Below are positions 1-8,290 of a stretch of DNA of 64,000 bases, in pieces. Source of the DNA: Estrella lausannensis (GTDB taxonomy: Bacteria > Chlamydiota > Chlamydiia > Chlamydiales > Criblamydiaceae); NCBI RefSeq assembly GCF_900000175.1, contig NZ_CWGJ01000005.1, positions 53,959 to 117,958 on the forward strand. The letters run 5' to 3'. Position 1 is the first letter of the stretch; each line of letters starts with the position of its first letter. The position numbers and the translations under genes are program-made. The notes beneath the pieces were generated by a model. The model saw only the letters and a list, made by a program, of their open reading frames with translations. It searched no databases and had not been told where the DNA came from.

Positions 1-1749
1 CAGTGAAAGTTCCGATCCTGTCGCTACAAGCATGTAGTCAGGTTTTCTCGTCTCTTTCATGACGATGTAGGCCCCCCTGCCCATTCCCTGGGAGTAAGGG
101 ACTTTTGTCTCTTTCAGCTCCGGCAGATTCTGACGCGACAGGCTGAGTGCAGTCGGGCCTTTGTAAGTCAGCGCGGCAAGCCAGGCCATTTTCACTTCGT
201 TGCTGTCTCCCGGACGGATGAAGTGCAAGTTGGGTATTGCCCGCAGGGCGGCGTAGTGCTCAATCGACTGGTGGGTAGGGCCGTCTTCTCCTAAGAAAAT
301 GGAGTCATGCGTAAATTGGTATACGACCTGAACTTTCATGAGAGATGCAAGGCGGATTGCGTTGCGCATGTAGTCGGAGAAGGTTAAGAAGGTGCCGATG
401 TAAGGGATTATCATTCCTGTTTCGGCCATTCCTGTCGCCATCGTCGCCATTCCGAATTCACGGACGCCGAATTTGATGTTTCTTCCCTTGAAACTTCCCG
501 GCTTTACCGCGTCGGCCTCTTTGATCCAGGTCATGTCGGAGCAGGAAAGGTCTGCCGATCCGCCGTAGATAAAGGGCATGGTCTTGCAAAGTTCCTGGAT
601 GACGGCGTTGGAAGCGTTTCTGCCTGCGATGGGGTTCTTGATTTCAATCTTATAGAGTCTCTCTTCGATGTCTGTAGGGAGAGACTTTTCCTGCATTTTC
701 ACAAATTCGTCGAAGAGAGCGGGGTTTTCCTGTTTCCAGGCGGCGAATTTTTTATTCCACGCCTCTTCCAAGGCTTCTTGCTCTTTCAGTTTTTTTGCGA
801 AGTAATCATATACCGATTGCGAAACATAGAAAGGTTCCAAGGGCAATCCCAGAGCTTCTTTTGTCAGTTTAAGCTCATCAGGTCCAAGAGGTGATCCGTG
901 TACTTTACTTGTTCCTGCCCTGTTGGGAGAGCCTTTCCCGATGATGGTGCGGGCGATGATCAGTCTGGGTTGCTTTTGGTCTTTTCTTGCCAGGGTCATC
1001 GTTCTGTGGATGTCGTCGAAATCGTGGCCATCCATCTCGAATACTTCAAAGCCATAGGCCTTGTAGCGCTCTTTGGTGTTTTCGGAACAGGAGTCGCTTA
1101 AAGGACCGTCCAGGGAGACTTTGTTGGCATCATAGATAACGATCAGGTTGTTTAAGCAGAGGTGTCCTGAGAGAGAAGAAACTTCGGAAGAGACACCCTC
1201 CATGATATCGCCATCGCCGACGAGGCAGTAGACTTTACTGTCGAATAGGGATTGCTTTTCGGTATTGAACTTGGCGGCCAGTAGCTTAAGGCCAAGAGCT
1301 TGCCCTGAGGCGTTGCCGATTCCTTGGCCGAGCGGGCCTGTCGTTGTTTCCACTCCGTCTGTTTCATGCGATTCGGGGTGCCCGGGAGTAATGGAGTGGA
1401 GCTGTCTGAAGTTCTTGATGTCTTCCAGCGTCACTTTGAATCCCGACAGGTGCAGAAGGGAGTAGAGCCACATGGAGCCGTGTCCGGCAGAGAGGATGAA
1501 TCGGTCACGGTTGATCCAGGAGGAGTGTTTTGGGTTATGGCGCATTGCGATGCCATAGAGGTAAGCCCCAATCTCAGCGCAGCCAAGAGGCAGTCCGGGG
1601 TGGCCGGAGTTCGCTTTTTGGACAGCGTCGATGGAGAGAACACGTACGGCCGCAGCGATTTTTGCTAAATTGGCTTTCGTTTCGCTATCAAGAGCAGGGA
1701 TGTCATTTGGCATATTCATTCCGCTGCCTTTCATCTGTTGAGTCTCCAT
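1..1749 (-). CDS. tkt: Transketolase (3' end outside window)
   Basis: Thiamine-diphosphate enzyme that moves two-carbon ketol units between sugar phosphates in the non-oxidative pentose phosphate pathway; cytoplasmic. Translating the minus strand from 1749 gives an uninterrupted frame to the window edge (583 codons). The N-terminal part carries ANSGHPGLPLGCAEIG and the substrate/cofactor loop TTGPLGQGIGNA. The ThDP/metal motif GDGDIMEG follows, then HDSIFLGEDGPTHQ in the pyrimidine-binding domain. The family is usually about 660 residues, so roughly 80 C-terminal residues are missing. The start ATG at 1749 has AAAGGA about 8 nt upstream; ATGs at 1734, 1719 and 1713 are possible but less well placed. 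It is the first gene of its strand here; a 400-bp gap with a family A hairpin separates it from the next gene. Identification is secure. Confidence 0.96.
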   Translation of the reverse strand, partial: METQQMKGSGMNMPNDIPALDSETKANLAKIAAAVRVLSIDAVQKANSGHPGLPLGCAEIGAYLYGIAMRHNPKHSSWINRDRFILSAGHGSMWLYSLLHLSGFKVTLEDIKNFRQLHSITPGHPESHETDGVETTTGPLGQGIGNASGQALGLKLLAAKFNTEKQSLFDSKVYCLVGDGDIMEGVSSEVSSLSGHLCLNNLIVIYDANKVSLDGPLSDSCSENTKERYKAYGFEVFEMDGHDFDDIHRTMTLARKDQKQPRLIIARTIIGKGSPNRAGTSKVHGSPLGPDELKLTKEALGLPLEPFYVSQSVYDYFAKKLKEQEALEEAWNKKFAAWKQENPALFDEFVKMQEKSLPTDIEERLYKIEIKNPIAGRNASNAVIQELCKTMPFIYGGSADLSCSDMTWIKEADAVKPGSFKGRNIKFGVREFGMATMATGMAETGMIIPYIGTFLTFSDYMRNAIRLASLMKVQVVYQFTHDSIFLGEDGPTHQSIEHYAALRAIPNLHFIRPGDSNEVKMAWLAALTYKGPTALSLSRQNLPELKETKVPYSQGMGRGAYIVMKETRKPDYMLVATGSELSL

Positions 1750-1901
1750 GGAGCTGTCCTTTCTTTCAATATTAGCAGGAGCATTGAGCAGAGGAGTTGA
1801 AGAGTTGTCTGCCGTGCACCTTCAAAATCATTCACTTTGTGCGGTCTTTTTGCTCTGTTGCCCAACTTGTCAAAATCGGCGAAGTTGGGTGCAATCGACT
1901 A

Positions 1902-1950
1902 TATACCGAAAGTATCTCGAAATTCCAAATTTTGAGATACTTTCGGTATA
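1902..1950. repeat. Family A palindromic repeat, short form
   Basis: Nearly perfect 49-bp inverted repeat: left arm TATACCGAAAGTATCTCGAA, right arm ends GAGATACTTTCGGTATA. It lies upstream of the transketolase start, in a 409-bp gap (1750-2158) with no gene. The same gap holds a smaller hairpin (CCCAACTT at 1861, AAGTTGGG at 1882). Confidence 0.9.
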
Positions 1951-2078
1951 ACCGGAACGGAGCCGGGTTCGCATTAGACCGCTCAAGGATAATGTAACTG
2001 CAAGATGGGATAAGTGCAAGCGGCTCTTTAGCAGGTGCTCATTTCTTGACGATTGCCGCCCACTCTCTCAGAAACTGA

Positions 2079-2120
2079 CTCTAAAAAAATCATGCGATTT
2101 CAGTTTTAAGACGGGCTCTT
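2079..2120. repeat. Degenerate family B palindrome
   Basis: Imperfect inverted repeat whose right half (GATTTCAGTTTTAAGAC, then GGGCTCTTAGA) resembles the arms of the family B copies at 13372-13539 and 30066-30137. It lies about 40 bp beyond the stop of the glycosyltransferase-like gene. The assignment rests on one recognisable arm. Confidence 0.5.
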
Positions 2121-2158
2121 AGAGTCTAATTCAATGGCAAAGCGTACCGATGCATTTT

Positions 2159-3337
2159 TTAAGAAGCGATGGTCGTCAGTAGCTTGGGGATGATCTCTTT
2201 GATGGTTCTAGCCCGGTGGTTCCAGGTGTGATTTTGCAGCACTTTCTCCTTGGCCAGTCTTACCATGCCCTCAAGGCTTGTCGGGTCTTTCAGCACAGCA
2301 TTGATCCGGTCGTTCATATGGCTCCATCCTTTGGGGGGATAGAGAATGATGTCGCGGCCATCGATAAACTCCTTTCTCGTATAGACAGTGTCGTTGGCGA
2401 CCACCAAAGCACCAAGTAGAGGGGGGACGAATAGCCTCTCATGCGATCCGGTTTTAAAAAAGGGACTGCTGTTCAATGAAATGCGGCTTCTTTTCAGGAT
2501 TCTGTGGGATTCTTCGTAGTCGACGGGATTGTGGACGGTCACGTTAGCCATATCGGAGAGGTAATCCTGCCATCCTCTGTAAGGGAAGATATCCCCTTCG
2601 CAGCTGCCTCCAAAGACGTGAACTTTAGCATCCTTGATAGAACGGATCAGCCGGATGCGGTCCAGCCCTCGCGTGTAGATATCGAGATAGCGGAAGATCT
2701 GCATGAAGTCGATCTCTTTTGGCGAGATGTTTTGGTTGCTCAGAGCGACTGCCAAGGCGGCATGAAGGGGAGTGACGTTGTCATTTAAGAAAATTTCGAT
2801 GCTCTCTTCCAAAAGGGAGACCTCCCCTTTCGTTAGCTCCTCTTGCCACCTTTCCCTAAGCGATAGATAGTCGTAGCAGCTGCCGATGAAAACTACATCG
2901 AACTCTTTCTCTTCCGCTTTCTCCTCTGCAAGCTCCCGGCTTGCGCCATGGGGGAGAAAAAAGACGTTTTGCTTTCCAAAGCTTTTAATTCCTTCTACAT
3001 CGGATCTGTCGACTACCGAGACGATGCTATAGGGAGCGGCGACCATATCCATATAGTAAAGAGCCGGGTCAACCAGGATGCTGAGGTGAGGTATTTTCAG
3101 CTGCTCCCAAAGGTACTTGCCGTCAGCGCTTGGCACAAAGCTGTTAAAGGAAATGGTAAGATCGGGAGAGGCCTGATGGATTTTAAAGTGGGGCATTTTG
3201 CGGAACTGGGGATCTTCTACATCAAAGATCGTCGATTCAACACCCTCTTCTTCAAATGCTTTGGATAGTTCTTTGGTGAAATGGCGCTTTGATTGGTACT
3301 GATTATAATTGGTCAAAAAACAGACTCGTTCCAGCAT
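2159..3337 (-). CDS. Glycosyltransferase-like protein, CgeB/Glyco_trans_1_2 type
   Basis: About 392 residues with a GT-B-like layout. The N-terminal half starts MLERVCFLTNYN and contains ISFNSFVPSADGKYLWEQL and LSILVDPALYYMD. The C-terminal half contains VHVFGGSCEGDIFPYRGW, the core RISLNSSPFFKTGSHERLF and VPPLLGALVVA, then HTWNHRARTI. This arrangement is typical of CgeB/DUF3880-like glycosyltransferases, which use nucleotide sugars to decorate surface or cytoplasmic acceptors; the acceptor here is unknown. I chose ATG 3337 (GAAGG upstream) rather than 3442, because the longer form would overlap the preceding gene by 140 bp; with 3337 the overlap is 35 bp. It is the last gene of a three-gene minus-strand run (4354, 3303, 2159) that is probably co-transcribed. 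Family call fairly confident, function not. Confidence 0.75.
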   Translation of the reverse strand: MLERVCFLTNYNQYQSKRHFTKELSKAFEEEGVESTIFDVEDPQFRKMPHFKIHQASPDLTISFNSFVPSADGKYLWEQLKIPHLSILVDPALYYMDMVAAPYSIVSVVDRSDVEGIKSFGKQNVFFLPHGASRELAEEKAEEKEFDVVFIGSCYDYLSLRERWQEELTKGEVSLLEESIEIFLNDNVTPLHAALAVALSNQNISPKEIDFMQIFRYLDIYTRGLDRIRLIRSIKDAKVHVFGGSCEGDIFPYRGWQDYLSDMANVTVHNPVDYEESHRILKRSRISLNSSPFFKTGSHERLFVPPLLGALVVANDTVYTRKEFIDGRDIILYPPKGWSHMNDRINAVLKDPTSLEGMVRLAKEKVLQNHTWNHRARTIKEIIPKLLTTIAS

Positions 3338-4331
3338 GGTGCTTAGTACCTTCGTTAGAAAGCCAGTCTCTGGCATTTCGTTCATAATTGTAGATCTGAA
3401 TCCAGTCATTCGGAGGATAGCGGGGATGGCGATGATTTTCAACCATCCATTCAGGCTCTTTCGGCGGAATCCACTCTAGCGGCATATATCGATGCATGTT
3501 AACGGATTGAAAAAGTCCGAACATCATATGTTGAAAGGCAAAGCGGCTCACGTCCTTCAATGCGCTCCGCCTTCCGATCAACCTTCGGCTGGCGGAGGCA
3601 GCTTCCTCCACTTTTGAGACCATCTCCCGATAGGTAGGGGATGCTCCTGACAGCTCGAACACCATTTCGATGACACCCTTGTTCTCTTCAAGAAACCCCA
3701 GCAGCAGCTCTTTGTCGTCGATCAGCGCCTCGTAGCACTTTTCTAAATTAACGAAGAATTCCTCTGTCCCCTCTTTCAGCGCCTGCGGGCTGAGTGAAAA
3801 GGCCTCGGCGGCGCTCATCATACGCATACTCAGCGTGAACAGTCTTTTCAAAATATCAATCAAGTGGCGGAATATTTTGCTCAGAATTCGAAAAAATGCG
3901 TTGAAAAAGCTCCTGATGGAATTTGTAATTGCCGCGGAGAGGAATTGGCTCTCGCCTGGTTTCAGCCAGCGAGATCTTTGGTAGAGTTCTGTGTTGTCAA
4001 AGGCGGTTTCCGATAGTTTTTTGATCTCTTGTAAAAGAAGAAGCTCTTCACGGGCGCATTCTGCGATCCTGGTGGCGATGAGCACAGAACCGGCGGCCAG
4101 TTTTACGAAAAAATTATCCCCTGCCAACCAATTCACGGAGTGTCCCGCGGCCAGTTGGATAAAGTTGTCAGGATTGCCGTAAGTAGTGGCCTTCTCAAAG
4201 AGCTTCCAGACGAAATGCACTTTTTGCACTGCGGAAAGGACCTGATCCCAAAAATAGGAGGTTTCCCCTCTTTCGAGTACAAGAGTGCGTGTCGCTGATT
4301 GAACGACATGGAGGGGATTGATGATAGCCAC
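3303..4331 (-). CDS. Conserved chlamydial protein of unknown function
   Basis: I do not recognise a family. The 342-residue product is helix-rich. A moderately hydrophobic stretch near residues 60-90 contains KLAAGSVLIATRIAEC, and an amphipathic hydrophobic run near 140-165 contains IRSFFNAFFRILSKIF. The C-terminus is proline- and aromatic-rich (YMPLEWIPPKEPEW). Start choice: an ATG at 4424 would overlap the preceding zinc-ribbon gene by 71 bp, whereas the GTG at 4331 has GGAGG 10 nt upstream and leaves a 22-bp gap. I therefore prefer GTG 4331. It overlaps the following glycosyltransferase-like gene by 35 bp, which suggests translational coupling. A membrane-associated or secreted chlamydial protein is possible, but nothing decisive is visible. 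Confidence 0.75.
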   Translation of the reverse strand: MAIINPLHVVQSATRTLVLERGETSYFWDQVLSAVQKVHFVWKLFEKATTYGNPDNFIQLAAGHSVNWLAGDNFFVKLAAGSVLIATRIAECAREELLLLQEIKKLSETAFDNTELYQRSRWLKPGESQFLSAAITNSIRSFFNAFFRILSKIFRHLIDILKRLFTLSMRMMSAAEAFSLSPQALKEGTEEFFVNLEKCYEALIDDKELLLGFLEENKGVIEMVFELSGASPTYREMVSKVEEAASASRRLIGRRSALKDVSRFAFQHMMFGLFQSVNMHRYMPLEWIPPKEPEWMVENHRHPRYPPNDWIQIYNYERNARDWLSNEGTKHHAGTSLFFDQL

Positions 4332-4353
4332 GTTGGATTTGCCTCCGGCGGAT

Positions 4354-4587
4354 TTAGCTATTGGAAGGAGTGTTGTAGGAACCGCATGTTGGGCAGCGTG
4401 GTATTTTTCGGGCTTCGGCATCAAGAAATGAGCTTAGGCAATATTCACACCGGTGAAGTTTAACAGGGGAAAACGGTTTGGTTCGTTTTTTCTTAAGAAG
4501 CAGAAAATAAACCCATGGCAAGGCGATCATGAGAGTGGTAATCACAAAATAGAGTGTGATGGCCGATTCTAAGGAGACTTGGATCAT
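4354..4587 (-). CDS. Small membrane protein with C-terminal zinc ribbon
   Basis: This 77-residue protein has one N-terminal transmembrane helix (SAITLYFVITTLMIALPWVY, about residues 8-30) and a basic stop-transfer segment (LKKKRTK). A cytoplasmic two-knuckle zinc ribbon follows, CEYC near residue 47 and CPTC near residue 65. The ribbon should bind one zinc ion; its partner is unknown. The start ATG 4587 has AAGGA 7-8 nt upstream. It heads the three-gene minus-strand cluster 4587-2159. Its length and Cys spacing make chance coding unlikely, but I cannot name a family. Confidence 0.75.
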   Translation of the reverse strand: MIQVSLESAITLYFVITTLMIALPWVYFLLLKKKRTKPFSPVKLHRCEYCLSSFLDAEARKIPRCPTCGSYNTPSNS

Positions 4588-4724
4588 ATTTAATTCCTTA
4601 AGAGATTATCGTCTCTTATGCTTGATTTTCAAGCCTACCATTTATGATGTTTTTTAAAGAGGTTCAAATTACACTGGCTATTGCACAAGTCTTTAATCTA
4701 TAGAGTTTAACAAGAGCGGTTGCG

Positions 4725-6179
4725 GTGCTTTCCATCTTATCTTCCTCCCATTTGCTAAACCCGCTGCGCATAGGAGAGAAACCTTGCCCTGAAGAGAAGT
4801 TAAGCTGGCTTGGCAGAAGCGCTGACTGGATTTTCGATTTTGGGCAGAAGAGCTATAACCTATATCCGCTTAGAGGGCGGCTTGTCGCCTGTCCTTTCCT
4901 GGATAAGCGCTGCCGCTCCTGGATTGAGATAGCCATCAAGGTGCTTCTGATTGCGACCTTCATTATTCCACTGGTCGCGCTAGCCGGTAAATGGATCCAT
5001 CGGTCCGCCAACAAAATCATCGCGACTGAATACCCCGATCCTATTTTTACCCTTTTCGAGGCAGCATCGCTTATTGAGGATCCTGGACTGAGGGAAGAGG
5101 CTCTTTTCCACTCTGAAATGGTTCTCTATCCTGATGATTTTGAAAGGAGGGTAGAAGAAGCTCTTTCAAATCCTCATCCATTCATTAAGAACGATGAGCT
5201 GATGAAGCTCTCCTCTGAAAAGGCCAAGAGAGATCCCAAACGAGCATTTTCCCTCATCAACTTGATCGATAACAGAGAGATCAAGCATCGGGCATCCATG
5301 AAGGTGCTTGCCCTGATTTTGCCGGATCATCAAGAGAGTGCGCACCTCTTTATCTCCTCCGTCCGGGAGGAAAGCCGGCGGGCGGTCTATCTCTCACTGC
5401 TGGCTGCATCCATCCATGAAAAATGGCCGGCCAGAGCAAAGCAACTCGTAGTGCAAGCTGTCGATTTGATCATAAATGTGGATGAGCCTCATCAAACCGA
5501 TGCCTGTGTCAAAGCAATTCCATTTTTGTACAAGGTGGATCATGCCGTTGGCCAAGAGATAAAGCAAAGGGCCTGTCTGATCGCAAAAAATCACGAGAGG
5601 CCTTACATGCGCGTTCAGGCTCTTTCAAAGCTGGCAAAATGTATCCCGGTTCCCGCTGAAGCGGTCGAGTTGGTCGATGAGGCTGCCCTAGAAGCAGAGA
5701 ACGAAGGGGACTTGGTATTTAGAGAGTGGGCATTGAAAAAGCTGTCTAAGACCGCTCTCTCGATTTGCCGAGAGAGAGCGATTCGCATCATCGATGAGAA
5801 AATCTCTTTGCCCCATATCAGGGCTGTCTCGCGAGCAACCGCCGCTGTATTTGAAGCAAGACTTAGCCAGACGAGAGCCAGAGAGTTTTTAAACCTGTCG
5901 AAATTGGATATTGAGTCCATAAGAGGAACTATCTTGCGCTCAGCCTGCCTCGAGGAGATGATGACGCAAGTGGCGAAGGCGGATCTTGCCTCGGCGTTTG
6001 ATATGATGCAAACGCTGCAAGATAGCCATGAAAAACAAATCGCAGGGGAAGCTGTGATTTTGGAGATGGCCGTCACCGCTCCACAAGAGGCTTTGCTGTT
6101 GGCAAAAGCTGAAGAGGGCCCCTCGCGAGACAGGCTGCTCTTGAATATCGTAAGGAAGATAGTAGATAGGGCCGGCTGA
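4725..6179 (+). CDS. Membrane-anchored HEAT/TPR-like helical repeat protein
   Basis: Unrecognised 484-residue protein. The N-terminal 65 residues contain a Cys-bearing segment (RGRLVACPFLDKRCRSW). A single strong transmembrane helix follows at about 67-88 (AIKVLLIATFIIPLVALAG). The remaining 390 residues are almost wholly helical, with repeating 30-40-residue units rich in AL/EA pairs (for example DPGLREEALFHSEM, YMRVQALSKLAKCI, FREWALKKLSKTAL), consistent with an alpha-solenoid used for protein binding. The start is a GTG at 4725 with only a weak purine-rich site. It is divergent from the 4587 gene and convergent with 6712. A membrane-tethered scaffold, possibly an Inc-like or secreted protein, is inference only. 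Confidence 0.8.
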   Translation: MLSILSSSHLLNPLRIGEKPCPEEKLSWLGRSADWIFDFGQKSYNLYPLRGRLVACPFLDKRCRSWIEIAIKVLLIATFIIPLVALAGKWIHRSANKIIATEYPDPIFTLFEAASLIEDPGLREEALFHSEMVLYPDDFERRVEEALSNPHPFIKNDELMKLSSEKAKRDPKRAFSLINLIDNREIKHRASMKVLALILPDHQESAHLFISSVREESRRAVYLSLLAASIHEKWPARAKQLVVQAVDLIINVDEPHQTDACVKAIPFLYKVDHAVGQEIKQRACLIAKNHERPYMRVQALSKLAKCIPVPAEAVELVDEAALEAENEGDLVFREWALKKLSKTALSICRERAIRIIDEKISLPHIRAVSRATAAVFEARLSQTRAREFLNLSKLDIESIRGTILRSACLEEMMTQVAKADLASAFDMMQTLQDSHEKQIAGEAVILEMAVTAPQEALLLAKAEEGPSRDRLLLNIVRKIVDRAG

Positions 6180-6183
6180 TTTT

Positions 6184-6227
6184 ATCTGGAAAATATCTCG
6201 AAATTTGGTATGGGGGCTTTCGGTATA
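6184..6227. repeat. Family A repeat, internally deleted copy
   Basis: Left-arm remnant (AAATATCTCGAAATTTGG) runs directly into a right end (GGGGGCTTTCGGTATA), with most of the right arm missing. It lies 5 bp after the stop of the 4725 gene. A short family B-like segment (GAGACTGCCCACAAAC, from 6230) follows at once, so two repeat types abut here. Confidence 0.7.
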
Positions 6228-6292
6228 AGAGACTGCCCACAAACACTTTGTACTATTTTAGTTTATGGGCAATCTTTTAGTTATCGGCCAGT

Positions 6293-6712
6293 TTAGTTAA
6301 GAGTGAACATGTTGAACTTAGCTTCTCTTTCCTTTTTTCTGAGAAGATACAGTTCTTTGTTCTGCTCTTTTCTGTCCATTTTCAGACGCATTTTCTGAAT
6401 CCTCTCCTCAAGTCCCATCCCTTCCTTTTTGCAGCGAGTCGCCCTATTGGCCTCTCTTGCTGTGGGCGCTTGAATTTCGGTTTGTTGTGGTTGATGAATA
6501 GTTCTGATCGCCCTTGTATGAGTTTTGTAAGTTAGAGAGTTGTTTTTTTCTTGCTGCAAGCTGGCGTGCCTGCATGACTGTTTTTTGGAGGGGTATCTTA
6601 CATGAACTTGAACAATGGGTTCCGCTCTTTCAATTAGCGCGGGTAGTACGGGAGTGTTCGGAGGGACGGCGTGATTTGGATATGCCGGTACGTGGACGAA
6701 GTTGTTTCCCAT
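6293..6712 (-). CDS. Small basic hypothetical protein
   Basis: Predicted 139-residue soluble protein. The N-terminal half is proline-rich (AYPNHAVPPNTPVLPAL). The C-terminal third is a highly charged helix (GLEERIQKMRLKMDRKEQNK) that probably forms a coiled coil. No family is recognised. ATG 6712 has AAGG about 12 nt upstream, which is far, so the start is tentative. It is convergent with the 4725 gene and lies downstream of the TonB-like gene. The ordinary composition and long open frame favour a real gene, but this is not certain. Confidence 0.5.
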   Translation of the reverse strand: MGNNFVHVPAYPNHAVPPNTPVLPALIERAEPIVQVHVRYPSKKQSCRHASLQQEKNNSLTYKTHTRAIRTIHQPQQTEIQAPTAREANRATRCKKEGMGLEERIQKMRLKMDRKEQNKELYLLRKKEREAKFNMFTLN

Positions 6713-6842
6713 AGTGGTATTGTTACCTTATTATTTAAAAAAGGTTGATCGAATGTGGTTATTTCCTCAGGAGAGGATGTTCCTTGCCTGATTAAACCCT
6801 GGACACTGTAGCATGAGAGTCGTTTTGAATCTAATAAAAACG

Positions 6843-7601
6843 TCAGGGATATGCTGTGAGAGGGTTTTCTTCGGTGATGGTAACTTCAATTAACCCTTTA
6901 ATAAGAGGCACCGGCGTATTGGCCTTGAAGGAAAGGGCGGCTATGACCGTTTCTGCTTTTTTGCGGATCGGTTCATCGGAGTAGGCTGAAACAAGTCTGG
7001 AAGAGGCAACCTCCCCTGATGAGCAATCGACTATGCACTCGAAGACGAAAACGTGGCGCTTGGCTCTCTCGCCAAAGGCACGAGTCTTTTGCTCTTCGAA
7101 GTTTGTAAGGGTGATTAGAGCTGTTTCGGAGAGCCCGCCGCCCAGCTTTATTTCGAGGGGAGGATAGTATCTCCCTCTGGAAGGTAGCGCCCGTTCTTTT
7201 TTGGCTGACTCCTTTAAAAATGCGGCATAGACGGCATCTGTTTTTTCTTCCGATAAGATATCCGCCGGCGCTTCGGCGAGGCTCTCCGGCAGCAGAAGGG
7301 GGGAGGCTTGCCTCGTAAGGGCTTGAAGCAGAGACTCGGTCTCGGCTTCTCTTTCACCCGAGTAGGAAATGGGCTCTTCCATCTCCCTTGTCTCGATGGC
7401 TACAAAAACTTTCCCCTTTTCCTTATAGGGTGTCTCCCGGTCGGGTCTTCCGGTATCGACAAGCAGAAAGAATAGCAAGTGGTAGATAACGGCCAAAGAG
7501 AGCGCCAGGAGAAGGGGTTTGGATAAGCCAAAGGAGGTCTTTCCGCTTAAATGGATTAAGTTCTTATGCCCTCCCTCTCGTCTGATTTTTAGCCTGGACA
7601 C
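6843..7601 (-). CDS. TonB/TolA-like energy transducer
   Basis: 252-residue inner-membrane protein. A short basic cytoplasmic N-terminus (RLKIRREGGHKN) is followed by one transmembrane helix (LLLALSLAVIYHLLFFLLV, about 30-48), an acidic periplasmic linker (about 60-140) and a C-terminal domain (about 165-252). The C-terminal domain contains the TonB-C-like pattern GEVASSRLVSAYSDEPIRKK then TVIAALSFKANTPVP. Proteins of this type couple ExbB/ExbD or TolQ/TolR proton flow to outer-membrane or envelope partners. The start is GTG 7601, with AAGGGG 7 nt upstream. It is the last gene of the operon TPR-ExbB-ExbD-TonB, 21 bp after ExbD. Sequence alone does not distinguish a TonB from a chlamydial TolA-like role; gene order supports the general function. 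Confidence 0.75.
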   Translation of the reverse strand: MSRLKIRREGGHKNLIHLSGKTSFGLSKPLLLALSLAVIYHLLFFLLVDTGRPDRETPYKEKGKVFVAIETREMEEPISYSGEREAETESLLQALTRQASPLLLPESLAEAPADILSEEKTDAVYAAFLKESAKKERALPSRGRYYPPLEIKLGGGLSETALITLTNFEEQKTRAFGERAKRHVFVFECIVDCSSGEVASSRLVSAYSDEPIRKKAETVIAALSFKANTPVPLIKGLIEVTITEENPLTAYP

Positions 7602-7622
7602 TCACGACCCCTTTTTCAATGA

Positions 7623-8057
7623 TTAAGAATCGGACAGGGAAGTGTCATAGACGAGCCTGATCGAAGAGAAGCTCTCCTTGGCTATGGAGAGGATCTTTAG
7701 AAAGGAGTCATAGTCTACCCGTTTGTCGATGGAAAGCACTAAAGTAGGCGGTGTTTCCGGATTTTGTCTCGTGAGCGCCTCATGCTCTTTTTTCAGGGCA
7801 GCGTCGAGCGAGGGGATATCGACAATGTTCTTCTTCGAGCCAAGATATAGTACATGCTGGGCGTCCATGACGAGGATCAGCCTTGTTGTCACGGCATCAT
7901 CCTCCCTTTCGATCTGGGGGTGTTCTATATAGAGGGACTTTAGCGGTAGAATTTCCGAGGAGATAATAAAGAAGATGAGCATCAGAAAGACAACATCGAC
8001 AAGGGGCGTCATGTCGATCAGCGTAAACGAAGGTTTCAGCTTGGTCTTGAAGCGCAT
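7623..8057 (-). CDS. exbD: ExbD/TolR-like proton channel subunit
   Basis: About 144 residues: a short cytoplasmic N-terminus, one transmembrane helix and a periplasmic domain. The helix holds the signature TLIDMTPLVDVVFLMLIFF, whose second Asp (in LVDVVF) is the proton-carrying residue in ExbD/TolR. The periplasmic part has the expected TLVLSIDKRVDYDSFLKIL. The frame is open up to 8108, but that extension lies inside a family A repeat, so I chose ATG 8057 (weak GAGA site). It should form the channel with ExbB and drive the TonB-like protein 21 bp downstream. A 233-bp gap filled by two repeat copies separates it from exbB, unusual for this operon and possibly damping expression. Family identification is secure. 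Confidence 0.9.
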   Translation of the reverse strand: MRFKTKLKPSFTLIDMTPLVDVVFLMLIFFIISSEILPLKSLYIEHPQIEREDDAVTTRLILVMDAQHVLYLGSKKNIVDIPSLDAALKKEHEALTRQNPETPPTLVLSIDKRVDYDSFLKILSIAKESFSSIRLVYDTSLSDS

Positions 8058-8078
8058 AGCAATCTCATTTTTTTTATT

Positions 8079-8118
8079 GTACCGATCGCATCGTAAATTT
8101 TGAGACACTTTCGGTATA
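8079..8118. repeat. Family A repeat, degenerate short copy
   Basis: Decayed left arm (TACCGATCGCATCGTAAATT) and intact right arm (TTTTGAGACACTTTCGGTATA). It abuts the long copy starting at 8117, sharing TATA, so the two are in tandem between exbB and exbD. Confidence 0.75.
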
Positions 8119-8281
8119 TACCGAAAAGTATCTCAAAAATTGGGGTTTTGGCAAAGAGAAAGCCTCGGGATTGAAAGATTACAAGTCACCTAATATTAGA
8201 AATATGAGGTGACTTGTAATCTTTCAATCGCGAGAGCTTTCTCTTTGCCAAAAGTCAATTTGAGAGACACTTTCGGTACAA
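8117..8281. mobile_element. Family A long form (MITE-like palindrome)
   Basis: 165-bp element with inverted ends TATACCGAAAAGTATCTCAA and GAGACACTTTCGGTACA. Further paired segments run inward: TTTTGGCAAAGAGAAAGC with GCTTTCTCTTTGCCAAAA, and GATTGAAAGATTACAAGTCA with TGACTTGTAATCTTTCAATC. The centre is the AT-rich TAATATTAGAAATATGA. It encodes no protein. Related long forms are at 24824-24980 and 30308-30471. A folded transcript would make a very long hairpin inside the exbB-exbD intergenic RNA. Confidence 0.88.
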
Positions 8282-8290
8282 TTTCAGTCT

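Noticed and set aside
1861..1889. CCCAACTT/AAGTTGGG hairpin as a terminator
   Set aside because: The loop is long, no T-run follows on either strand, and no gene ends here.
8058..8108. N-terminal extension of ExbD from 8108
   Set aside because: The extension encodes family A repeat sequence; the conserved protein starts at 8057. The same reasoning removes the extensions of YajC (16346-16432) and the SDR (54354-54407).
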